From the NCBI GenBank assembly GCA_031271175.1, contig JAISWE010000018.1, positions 1-40,765 on the forward strand: 40,765 bases of DNA, given 5' to 3'. The notes under the pieces are model-generated. The model had not been told where the DNA came from, did not search any database, and saw only the letters and a program-made list of their open reading frames with translations. The translations under genes were made by a program, and so were the position numbers. Below are positions 18,053 through 25,713 of the stretch, piece after piece. Position 1 is the first letter of the stretch, and each line of letters starts with the position of its first letter. This DNA is from Bacteroidales bacterium (lineage in GTDB: Bacteria > Bacteroidota > Bacteroidia > Bacteroidales > UBA4181).

Positions 18053-18552
18053 ACAACAATGATTTGCTTTTTTGTTTCGTCCAGATATTCCCGCTTTTTG
18101 ATCATAAAACATTCCACTTCGCCCGTATAGGTGTTGAAAACGATTTTTCTGCCCATATCGCCGCCTGTCTCCGAAGATACAATGGGAATCCTGAATGCGG
18201 TGAGCATCTCTACCGCAATGGCAATATTGCGTCTTCCGATGTTAAAACGGGTAGATACGCCTGTAAGCACTTCGGCGCCGCCATATACCCTGGCCTCGAT
18301 ATCGCTGTAGTCGCATCCGAAGTTCAACATTCCTTCTATAATCCTGATAATAGACAGATTGCCGTATTTTATGGTGACAAGGTCGCTGCCGTTCCACTGT
18401 GGCAGGATGTAATGATTGATGGCGCCCACTTTGATGGTGGGAGAATACAAACACACAGCTACACAAGAACCCAATACCGTACTGACAAGATAAGGATTCT
18501 TCTGTACGAAAATATCGGCAGGATACAACAGATGTTTGGGTAGATTGTCCAC
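18049..18552 (-). CDS. cheD: Chemoreceptor glutamine deamidase CheD
   Basis: VSTVLGSCVAVCLYSPTIKVGAINHYILP (Cys and His of the CheD active site), VYGGAEVLTG, NIGRRNIAIAVEML, SSETGGDMGRKIVFNTYTGEV. Confidence 0.9.
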   Translation of the reverse strand: MDNLPKHLLYPADIFVQKNPYLVSTVLGSCVAVCLYSPTIKVGAINHYILPQWNGSDLVTIKYGNLSIIRIIEGMLNFGCDYSDIEARVYGGAEVLTGVSTRFNIGRRNIAIAVEMLTAFRIPIVSSETGGDMGRKIVFNTYTGEVECFMIKKREYLDETKKQIIVV

Positions 18553-18571
18553 ACTTCAATTGATTACAATA

Positions 18572-18579
18572 CAAAAGTA
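18572..18579 (-). promoter_or_regulatory. -7 box TACTTTTG upstream of cheD
   Basis: Plus strand CAAAAGTA, 20 bp upstream of the cheD ATG. Confidence 0.5.
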
Positions 18580-18606
18580 AAGAAAAATTATCATTTTTTA
18601 CTACCT

Positions 18607-18777
18607 GCCTGTCAAAAAAATGCCGACGAAATATTATCTTGCCGTAAATAAGATAGTTATATGTGCATTTGTATATAGCGAAAGCGCCGATGCAGGCGAA
18701 CTTTCCGGGTGGGGTTGGCAAACTTTCCCTGAATGCCGACAAATTTTGAAAAAAAGGTTTTGACAGGCGGCGCTTTC
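18607..18777. repeat. Intergenic region with two inverted-repeat pairs and short direct repeats
   Basis: GCCTGTCAAAA (18607-18617)/TTTTGACAGGC (18758-18768); GAAAGCGCCG (18680-18689)/CGGCGCTTTC (18768-18777); direct AATGCCGAC at 18619 and 18732. Confidence 0.6.
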
Positions 18778-18829
18778 ATTTGTGAAATGCCCCTCTGAAA
18801 ATAGCGGTGACTGCCGTTAAAAAAAACAT

Positions 18830-18837
18830 TATCTTTG
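18830..18837 (+). promoter_or_regulatory. -7 box TATCTTTG upstream of aroB
   Basis: 18 bp upstream of ATG 18855. Confidence 0.55.
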
Positions 18838-18854
18838 CTTTCCTATTTTTTATC

Positions 18855-19886
18855 ATGTATCAGTTGAAAATCAATACCAACGGCGTAATGTCGCAGTTGC
18901 TGATCGGGGAGTCGTACCGCAACATGCCTGCATATCTGCCGGAAAACAAACAGGCGATCATCGTCACCGACAGCCATATTCGTCAGTACTACCACGATGT
19001 GACCGACAAGTATCCCGTTATTGAAATCGGATGCGGGGAACAGCATAAGACCATCCGGACGCTGGAACGGATTTACGAAGCCCTGTTGGGGTATAATGCG
19101 GATCGCAACAGTTTTGTCGTGGCGATGGGGGGCGGTATCGTGTGTGACGTGGCCGGATTTGCAGCATCCACTTATATGAGAGGTATTCCGTTCGGTTTTG
19201 TTTCCACTACCCTTTTGTCGCAGGTAGATGCCAGCATTGGCGGCAAGAACGGCATTAATTTCGGTGGATACAAGAACATGATCGGTACATTCAGCCAGCC
19301 GCTGTTCGTCATTTGCGATACCGCCATGCTTGCTACCCTGCCCTGCGCGGAGTTTGTCTCGGGACTGGCAGAAATAGTGAAAGTTGCCGCTATACGGGAT
19401 GCCGAACTATTCAGCTATCTGGAACGGCATGTCGGAGAAATTCTTAACAGAGATTCGGACGTTCTTTCTCATATCATCATTGAGTCGGTGAAAATAAAGG
19501 CGCGAGTAGTGGAACATGACGAGCGCGAACAGGGCGAACGGCGTATCCTCAACTTCGGACATACTTTCGGACACGCTGTTGAGATGTTGGACGGCATCAG
19601 TCATGGCGCGGCTGTAAGCGTGGGGATGATGATTGCTGCCCGCTGGTCGGCGGAAGACTGCGGATTGCCGGCAGGCAGCGTCGAGCAAATCGAACGGCTG
19701 CTCGAACGGTTGGGACTTCCGGTTGCCACAACGCTGTCCGCCGGGGATATACTTCAAACCGCACTGAAGGACAAAAAACGGGAAAACGACGTTATCCGGC
19801 TCGTACTGCTCGACAACATCGGGAATGCCGTAGTGCGTCCGATATCCGTCAACGAGATCAACGACAGACTGAGTCGATACCTGTGA
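18855..19886 (+). CDS. aroB: 3-dehydroquinate synthase
   Basis: AMGGGIVCDVAGFAASTYMRGIPFGFVSTTLLSQVDASIGGKNGINFGGYKNMIG, LNFGHTFGHAVE. Start moved from 18807 because of the promoter box at 18830. Confidence 0.95.
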   Translation: MYQLKINTNGVMSQLLIGESYRNMPAYLPENKQAIIVTDSHIRQYYHDVTDKYPVIEIGCGEQHKTIRTLERIYEALLGYNADRNSFVVAMGGGIVCDVAGFAASTYMRGIPFGFVSTTLLSQVDASIGGKNGINFGGYKNMIGTFSQPLFVICDTAMLATLPCAEFVSGLAEIVKVAAIRDAELFSYLERHVGEILNRDSDVLSHIIIESVKIKARVVEHDEREQGERRILNFGHTFGHAVEMLDGISHGAAVSVGMMIAARWSAEDCGLPAGSVEQIERLLERLGLPVATTLSAGDILQTALKDKKRENDVIRLVLLDNIGNAVVRPISVNEINDRLSRYL

Positions 19887-19901
19887 AAAGAAGAACAGGC
19901 A

Positions 19902-19923
19902 AAAAACACTAATCCGTGTTTTT
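19902..19923. terminator. Bidirectional intrinsic terminator between aroB and the convergent KS-like gene
   Basis: AAAAACAC-TAATCC-GTGTTTTT perfect 8-bp stem. Confidence 0.65.
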
Positions 19924-19936
19924 CCATAAACCACAG

Positions 19937-20560
19937 TTATTCTGCGCAGGTCACGAGGCGCCGGATATTTTCCGGCGTAAATAGTTTGCTGGGTTCCGTT
20001 TCTTTCACTATCCGGAACAGCATCGCTTCGCAGCCGGTAAAATATTCTACCCATCCGCAAAGACATTCCTGCACGGTGTCGTCAAAAACAGCCGTCACTG
20101 TACGGCACAGTTCGGCGGGGTCGAACCGTTCGCTGATGAAACAGGCGGTTTCACCGAAGATACCGTGGCGGATAGCGATTTCGCCGGTCATGATGTTGGG
20201 CAGGGTATAAACAAATTCCGACGGACTGGGATAATAGTCTTCCGGATGCATGATGGAGCGCTGATAGACGCTGTCGGCGTCCAGTGAGGCACTGCGATTG
20301 AAAAGTATGATTGCGACATCCGGACGGGGAAGGTTGCGGTCTGTCTGTCCGGACAGCAGTACTTCCGATGCCAGAAAAGCCAGTTTGGACAACCTGTCCA
20401 TCTTGAAAAATTTCCGGTAATCCGTTTTTAATTCCCGGTACAGCGCCGACAGAAATTCCGGACAGTCCGGCAACTGAATTTCAAAACGTTTTTTACCGTC
20501 TTTGAACACGCATTGCCGGCGGATGACACAGCTGGATTGTATATTGAGATACGCTGTCAT
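19937..20560 (-). CDS. Small ketosynthase-like protein (possible catalytically inactive KS/CLF-like partner)
   Basis: 207 aa; FNRSASLDADSVYQ...PSEFVYTLPNIMTGEIAIRHGIFGETACFIS resembles the N-terminal half of beta-ketoacyl synthases but lacks an NACxSG motif. ATGA overlap with the upstream KS gene. Confidence 0.55.
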   Translation of the reverse strand: MTAYLNIQSSCVIRRQCVFKDGKKRFEIQLPDCPEFLSALYRELKTDYRKFFKMDRLSKLAFLASEVLLSGQTDRNLPRPDVAIILFNRSASLDADSVYQRSIMHPEDYYPSPSEFVYTLPNIMTGEIAIRHGIFGETACFISERFDPAELCRTVTAVFDDTVQECLCGWVEYFTGCEAMLFRIVKETEPSKLFTPENIRRLVTCAE

Positions 20561-21687
20561 ACTTTTTCAAACAATAATGCGATGTTACATCCGCCAAACC
20601 CCGACAGCATCTTGATGAAACCGTTTTTTTCCGTGGGGATGTTTTCCGTTGTCACGGGAAGCGGATAGCTTGTTCCCTGGCTGCTGTAGCCTGTTGTTTT
20701 CAATATTGTGCCGTGTTGCAGCGCGGTGGCGGAGATGATGCTTTCCACGATGCCTGCCGCTCCGAGCGTATGCCCGAGGCAGGCTTTCAGTCCGTTGACG
20801 GGAATTGCGTCCAGACCGGCACGGTGCAGGGCGATGGCTTCCATTTCGTCATTGTAGAGCGTTGCCGTGCCGTGCGCATTGATGAAGGCGATATCCGAAC
20901 TGTTTCTTCCGCGCATGATACGGCTCAGGGCAAGATACAGTCCTTCGCCTGTGCGTGAGGGGCCGGAAATGTGATTGGCGTCGTTGCAGGCAGCGCCGGC
21001 CGCAAGGACAGTATCTCCGCCGCATGGTTTCGCCTTCTTTTGCAGAATGACGGTGGCAGCGGCTTCTCCCAGATTCAGACCGTCGCGCAGCGCATCGAAA
21101 GGCTTGCATATTCCTCCCGACAGGGCTTTGAACGATTGAAAACCAGATACAATAAATTTCGACAGATGGTCGGCGCCTACCACTACCGCACTGTCATAGC
21201 GTCCGGCTTCCAACTCGCGCTTGGCGACAAGCATAGCGTAAGCGCCAGATATACAGGCATTGGAAACTACCACGGGGATGTTCGGATTGCTGAAATGGTG
21301 GGCGATCCGCTGTGCCGTATGCCAGAGATAAAGCCGGTTATCGACAGCGGCAGCGCCGGATGGCGCCGTTGCAAGGTATTCCACGTTTCCTTTGGTGGAA
21401 GAAAAGACAAAAAGGGTGCGGGGATGTGCAGGGTCAACATCGACGTCCTGCAAAGCCCGGCGAATGGAAAGAATGGCCGTTTGCTCCAACGGCGAACAAA
21501 ATTCGTCCGGATGGTTTGCTCCGTCCGGCGCTTTGTCTTCGATCAGCGCTGCCATGAAAGGTTCGGGAATGCCGTACAATCCGCTGTACCGCCGTACGCC
21601 GGAAATGCCGACTTGTACCTTCCCGTAGTTCTCCCCGGTAGTGAAACCCAGTGATGAAATGATGTTATTCCCGGTGATGCAGATCAT
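20557..21687 (-). CDS. Beta-ketoacyl-ACP synthase family protein
   Basis: VVSNACISGAYAMLVAKRELEAG (Cys), INAHGTATLYNDEMEA (His), VNGLKACLGHTLGAAGIVES (Lys/His). Start at 21687 gives an ATGA overlap with the thioesterase gene; the ORF opens at 21708. Confidence 0.9.
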   Translation of the reverse strand: MICITGNNIISSLGFTTGENYGKVQVGISGVRRYSGLYGIPEPFMAALIEDKAPDGANHPDEFCSPLEQTAILSIRRALQDVDVDPAHPRTLFVFSSTKGNVEYLATAPSGAAAVDNRLYLWHTAQRIAHHFSNPNIPVVVSNACISGAYAMLVAKRELEAGRYDSAVVVGADHLSKFIVSGFQSFKALSGGICKPFDALRDGLNLGEAAATVILQKKAKPCGGDTVLAAGAACNDANHISGPSRTGEGLYLALSRIMRGRNSSDIAFINAHGTATLYNDEMEAIALHRAGLDAIPVNGLKACLGHTLGAAGIVESIISATALQHGTILKTTGYSSQGTSYPLPVTTENIPTEKNGFIKMLSGFGGCNIALLFEKV

Positions 21688-22112
21688 ATCAGATGACGTT
21701 TCTTCCACTCCTCATAGAATGAAGGATTGTTCCAAACAAGCCGGTAATCCTTGTCCAAGAAGACTTGCGTGGATTTTCCATCGGCTATCATCCGGTTTTG
21801 GCTATAAATTTCATAACGAAAAATGATTTTGGCAGCATCTACCGGCTGGTAAACAGCATCTACCCTGGCCGTATCGCCGAAGATCAGCGGATGCTTGAAC
21901 CGGAAAGACAAATCAACCAGCGGGGCATAATATCCGTGCGAAAAAATATCAAGATAACCTAATCCGTATTTTTCGCCGAAGGCAGATCGTGCGTCCTCAA
22001 AATAGAGGGCATACGAACCGTGCCACACAATACTCATCGAATCAACCTCGTTAAACCGGACGGTGATCTCTTTGGAAACTTTTAACTCCTGCATATCAAA
22101 AGGCAGTATCAA
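21684..22112 (-). CDS. Acyl-CoA thioesterase (4HBT/YbgC-like hotdog)
   Basis: VRFNEVDSMSIVWHGSYALYFEDARSAFGEKYGLGY. Confidence 0.88.
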   Translation of the reverse strand: MILPFDMQELKVSKEITVRFNEVDSMSIVWHGSYALYFEDARSAFGEKYGLGYLDIFSHGYYAPLVDLSFRFKHPLIFGDTARVDAVYQPVDAAKIIFRYEIYSQNRMIADGKSTQVFLDKDYRLVWNNPSFYEEWKKRHLI

Positions 22113-22125
22113 TCATAAAAACGCA

Positions 22126-22133
22126 CAAAGATA
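22126..22133 (-). promoter_or_regulatory. -7 box TATCTTTG upstream of the thioesterase/KS operon
   Basis: Plus strand CAAAGATA, 14 bp upstream of the ORF start. Confidence 0.55.
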
Positions 22134-22281
22134 CGGCTTTTTTCATACAACCCAAAATGGAAAAACGAATAAAATTTCGCGGTGAAATAGCCACAAAGTC
22201 GTCGAAGTCGCACAAAGAGACGGCAAAAGGACGTTCGCAAAACTTCGTGTACTTGGTGATTGGAAAATAAAACCGCAAGCG

Positions 22282-22313
22282 CGCCGTAGGCGTTGCGCCT
22301 GTCGTTACAGGCG
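22282..22313. repeat. Overlapping palindrome array at the aroA 3' end
   Basis: CGCC-GTA-GGCG (22282-22292), GGCG-TTG-CGCC (22289-22299), CGCCTGT-CGTT-ACAGGCG (22296-22313). Confidence 0.65.
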
Positions 22314-22316
22314 ATA

Positions 22317-23543
22317 TTACCGGACGGCAATCGAAAAACCTGCCGTTGCGAGGTCTTTCCAGAAGTTGGGATAGGATTTGCTTACCACTCCCGGATTTTC
22401 GATGCGAATGCCGGGAAATATCATTGCTGCCGGTGCAAATGCCATTGCCATGCGATGGTCGTGGTAGGTAGCGATCGTTATCTCCTTCTGGGGAGGCTGT
22501 TTTTCTCCGTTCCATTCGATGATGTCCGGATGAGGAGCGGAAAGGATGAATCCAAGCTTCAACAGTTCGTTCCGTAAAGCGGCTATCCGGTCGGTTTCCT
22601 TCACGCGCAGCGTCCTGACGCCCGAAAAGCGGAAAGGGATATTCTTCAGGCACAGGCATACTGCCAGCGTTTGTACAATGTCCGGTGCATTGATGAAATC
22701 GAAATCAAAGTATGTCGGCTGTTCCGTCCCTTTTGTCAGCAAGGCGCCGCCGGAGATGTAGCGGGTTTCAACGCCCAGCCGTTTAAAAAGGGAGGCTGCC
22801 GCCGCATCCCCCTGAAGACTGTCGGCGGTAACGCCTTTGAGCAAAATCGAAACTTTAGCGGACAGGGCGGCGCATTCGTACCAGTAAGAGGCTGCGCTCC
22901 AGTCGTGTTCGCAGCCAATGCCGGAAGGATGGTAGCTTTGGGCGGCAACTGTGATTTGTTGCCCTGTCCACAGGGATTCCACGCCTGCCTGCCGCATCAG
23001 CCCCAGCGTCATTCTGACATACGATGTGGACACCAAATCGCCGCAGATGCAAACCGTCAGGCCATCGGGAAGCGTGGGAGCAATCAGCAGAAGCGCCGTA
23101 ACGAACTGACTGCTGATATCTCCGTTGATATGCAGGGTTTTTCCGGACAGCGGACGTCCGGATGTTCTCACCGGCGGGTATCCGGTGTTTTCGAGATATT
23201 GAATGCCGGCGTCCAGTTGGTTCAGGGCATCCACAAGGTCGCGAATGGGGCGTTCTTTCATTCTTTCCGAACCGGTAACGGTTTTCGCCCGAGCTGTGGC
23301 GGCAAAATAAGCCGTCAGGAAACGCATGGAGGTGCCGGCATGGCCGATGTCGATAACTTCGGCGGCTGTTTTCAGCCCTTCCGCCATCACGCGGGTGTCA
23401 TCGCTGTCCGACAGGCCATCCGTATCAAGCCGGCTCCCGCTTAACGAACGAATCATCAGCAACCGGTTGGAAATGCTTTTCGACAGAGGCAATTCAATCT
23501 CCCCTGTAAGAATATCCTTCTGAAATGTAAGTAGATACGACAT
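22317..23543 (-). CDS. aroA: 3-phosphoshikimate 1-carboxyvinyltransferase
   Basis: LPLSKSISNRLLMIRSLSG, DIGHAGTSMRFLTAYFA, QFVTALLL, RVKETDRIAALRNELLKLG, TYHDHRMAMAFAP. The promoter box on the minus strand argues for a start at 23543 rather than 23603. Confidence 0.95.
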   Translation of the reverse strand: MSYLLTFQKDILTGEIELPLSKSISNRLLMIRSLSGSRLDTDGLSDSDDTRVMAEGLKTAAEVIDIGHAGTSMRFLTAYFAATARAKTVTGSERMKERPIRDLVDALNQLDAGIQYLENTGYPPVRTSGRPLSGKTLHINGDISSQFVTALLLIAPTLPDGLTVCICGDLVSTSYVRMTLGLMRQAGVESLWTGQQITVAAQSYHPSGIGCEHDWSAASYWYECAALSAKVSILLKGVTADSLQGDAAAASLFKRLGVETRYISGGALLTKGTEQPTYFDFDFINAPDIVQTLAVCLCLKNIPFRFSGVRTLRVKETDRIAALRNELLKLGFILSAPHPDIIEWNGEKQPPQKEITIATYHDHRMAMAFAPAAMIFPGIRIENPGVVSKSYPNFWKDLATAGFSIAVR

Positions 23544-23600
23544 TTTTTTGCTAAAATAATGAAATAGGATTGTTATTTTCGGCAATTTTAAAGACCTTTG

Positions 23601-23608
23601 CAAAGATA
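23601..23608 (-). promoter_or_regulatory. -7 box TATCTTTG upstream of aroA
   Basis: Plus strand CAAAGATA. Confidence 0.5.
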
Positions 23609-23653
23609 AATAACTTAATCGGTTTTCGGTAATTCATCCGGAAAATTTTGGAA

Positions 23654-24385
23654 ATGAAAAATATAGTTATCATACCCACTTATAATGAGCGGGAAAATAT
23701 TGAAAAAATGGCAAGAACAGTGCTTTCTTTGCCTCGGGATTTTCATATTTTAGTGGTAGATGACAATTCTCCCGACGGAACGGCAGACATTATAAGGCAA
23801 CTACAGGAAGAATTTTCCGGAAGGCTGTTTTTGTATAGCCGTGCAGGGAAGCTCGGGTTGGGAACCGCCTATATCGAGGGTTTCAAATGGTCACTGGCAA
23901 AGGGTTACGATTACATTTTCGAGATGGACGCCGACTTTTCCCATCATCCCGATGATCTGCTGCGGCTGCACGATGCCTGCACGGAAGAAAACGCCGACAT
24001 GTCGATAGGCTCCCGTTACGTATCGGGCGTTAATGTGGTCAACTGGCCTATGTCAAGAGTATTGATGTCGTACTGCGCATCGAAATATGTCCGTTTTATT
24101 ACCCGCATGAAGATCAACGACACAACGGCGGGATTTGTATGCTATTCCCGTAAAGTTCTCGAAACAATACCACTGGACAACATCCGGTTCAAAGGTTATG
24201 CCTTTCAAATAGAAATGAAATTCACGGCATGGAAATCCGGATTCCGCCTGACGGAAGTCCCTATTATCTTTACCGACCGCAAAGCCGGCACTTCCAAGAT
24301 GAGCGGCGGTATCTTCAATGAGGCTTTCTGGGGAGTAGTGGCAATGAAATGGAAAAGCTTCTTTAAAAAATACCCGACACCATGA
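23654..24385 (+). CDS. Polyprenol monophosphomannose synthase-like GT2 glycosyltransferase
   Basis: VIIPTYNERENIEKM, LVVDDNSPDGTADII, YIFEMDADFSHHPDDL, GSRYVSG, PIIFTDRKAGTSKMSGGI. Confidence 0.9.
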   Translation: MKNIVIIPTYNERENIEKMARTVLSLPRDFHILVVDDNSPDGTADIIRQLQEEFSGRLFLYSRAGKLGLGTAYIEGFKWSLAKGYDYIFEMDADFSHHPDDLLRLHDACTEENADMSIGSRYVSGVNVVNWPMSRVLMSYCASKYVRFITRMKINDTTAGFVCYSRKVLETIPLDNIRFKGYAFQIEMKFTAWKSGFRLTEVPIIFTDRKAGTSKMSGGIFNEAFWGVVAMKWKSFFKKYPTP

Positions 24386-25659
24386 ATATCATCAGATTTC
24401 CAGACCGGAAGACATGGGAAAGCCTGACAGCCCGCCCCGAATTACGGCACGAACAGTTGTACGCCACAGTGGAAGAAATAATGAATGAAGTCCGCAGCAA
24501 CGGTGACATGGCGGTACGTGCCTGCGGCGAAAAATTCGACCGCGTGCGGATAGAGCAGTTACAGGTTTCCGGAAAAGAAATGGAAGAAGCCGCAGCTGCG
24601 GTTCCCATCGAACTGCAAGCCGCCATACGCCGTGCCAAAAAGAATATCGAAACGTTTCACCGCGCACAGATACCGGTCAGCCGGAAAATAGAAACGGAAC
24701 CGGGAGTCGTCTGCTGGCAAAAGTCCGTAGCCATTGAAAAGGTGGGGCTTTACATTCCGGGAGGAACCGCCCCGCTGTTTTCTACAGTATTGATGCTCGC
24801 CATTCCGGCGGTTATCGCCGGATGCAGGGAAATTGTCCTGTGCACTCCTCCGGACAGCACGGGAAACATTCACCCTGCCATTCTGTTTGCCGCCAAAGAA
24901 GCCGGTGTTGAAAAAATATTCAAAACAGGTGGGATACAGGCCATTGCCGCCATGGCCTATGGCACTGCCAGCATTCCCCAAACGCATAAGATATTCGGCC
25001 CTGGAAACCGGTACGTGACTGCTGCCAAAAAATGGGCTTCCATGTACGCCCATGTAGCTATCGACATGCCGGCAGGCCCTTCCGAAGTGGAGATCATTGC
25101 CGACGCCTCGGCACACCCCGCATTTATAGCCGCCGACATGCTGTCGCAGGCGGAACACGGCATCGACAGCCAGTCGATCCTGATGACTTCCTGTGAAAAA
25201 CTGGTGGAACAGGTAGCGGCGGAAATCGACCGGCAACTGTCCATCCTGCCTCGCCGCGAAATCACCGCCCGGTCACTGGAAAACAGCCGTATCATCCTGC
25301 TGGAGGGCGACGACGAAATCGTGGAACTGACCAACCTCTATGCACCCGAACACCTGATCATCGAAACCGGCAATCATGCAGCCCTTTCGGAACGTATCAT
25401 CCATGCCGGTTCGGTTTTCCTGGGACACTATACGCCGGAAAGCGCCGGCGACTACGCCTCGGGAACCAACCATACCCTGCCCACCGGCGGTTACGCCAAA
25501 ATGTACGGCGGCGTGAATCTCGACAGTTTCGTCAGGAAAATCACTTTTCAGGAAATCACGCACGAAGGCATCCGGCGTCTCGGACCTGTAATAGAAGCCA
25601 TGGCGCAGGCCGAATCCATGGACGCCCATAAAAACGCCGTTACACTGAGAATGAAATAA
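24382..25659 (+). CDS. hisD: Histidinol dehydrogenase
   Basis: VGLYIPGGTAPLFSTVLMLAIPA, KIFGPGNRYVTAAKKWA, IDMPAGPSEVEIIAD, LSQAEHGIDSQ, GTNHTLPTGGYAKMYGGVNLDSF. Confidence 0.96.
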   Translation: MNIIRFPDRKTWESLTARPELRHEQLYATVEEIMNEVRSNGDMAVRACGEKFDRVRIEQLQVSGKEMEEAAAAVPIELQAAIRRAKKNIETFHRAQIPVSRKIETEPGVVCWQKSVAIEKVGLYIPGGTAPLFSTVLMLAIPAVIAGCREIVLCTPPDSTGNIHPAILFAAKEAGVEKIFKTGGIQAIAAMAYGTASIPQTHKIFGPGNRYVTAAKKWASMYAHVAIDMPAGPSEVEIIADASAHPAFIAADMLSQAEHGIDSQSILMTSCEKLVEQVAAEIDRQLSILPRREITARSLENSRIILLEGDDEIVELTNLYAPEHLIIETGNHAALSERIIHAGSVFLGHYTPESAGDYASGTNHTLPTGGYAKMYGGVNLDSFVRKITFQEITHEGIRRLGPVIEAMAQAESMDAHKNAVTLRMK

Positions 25660-25713
25660 AATGTAGCGTTACAAAAAAAATATACCTTTACAGCGTTTTC
25701 ATCTATAAAGAAT

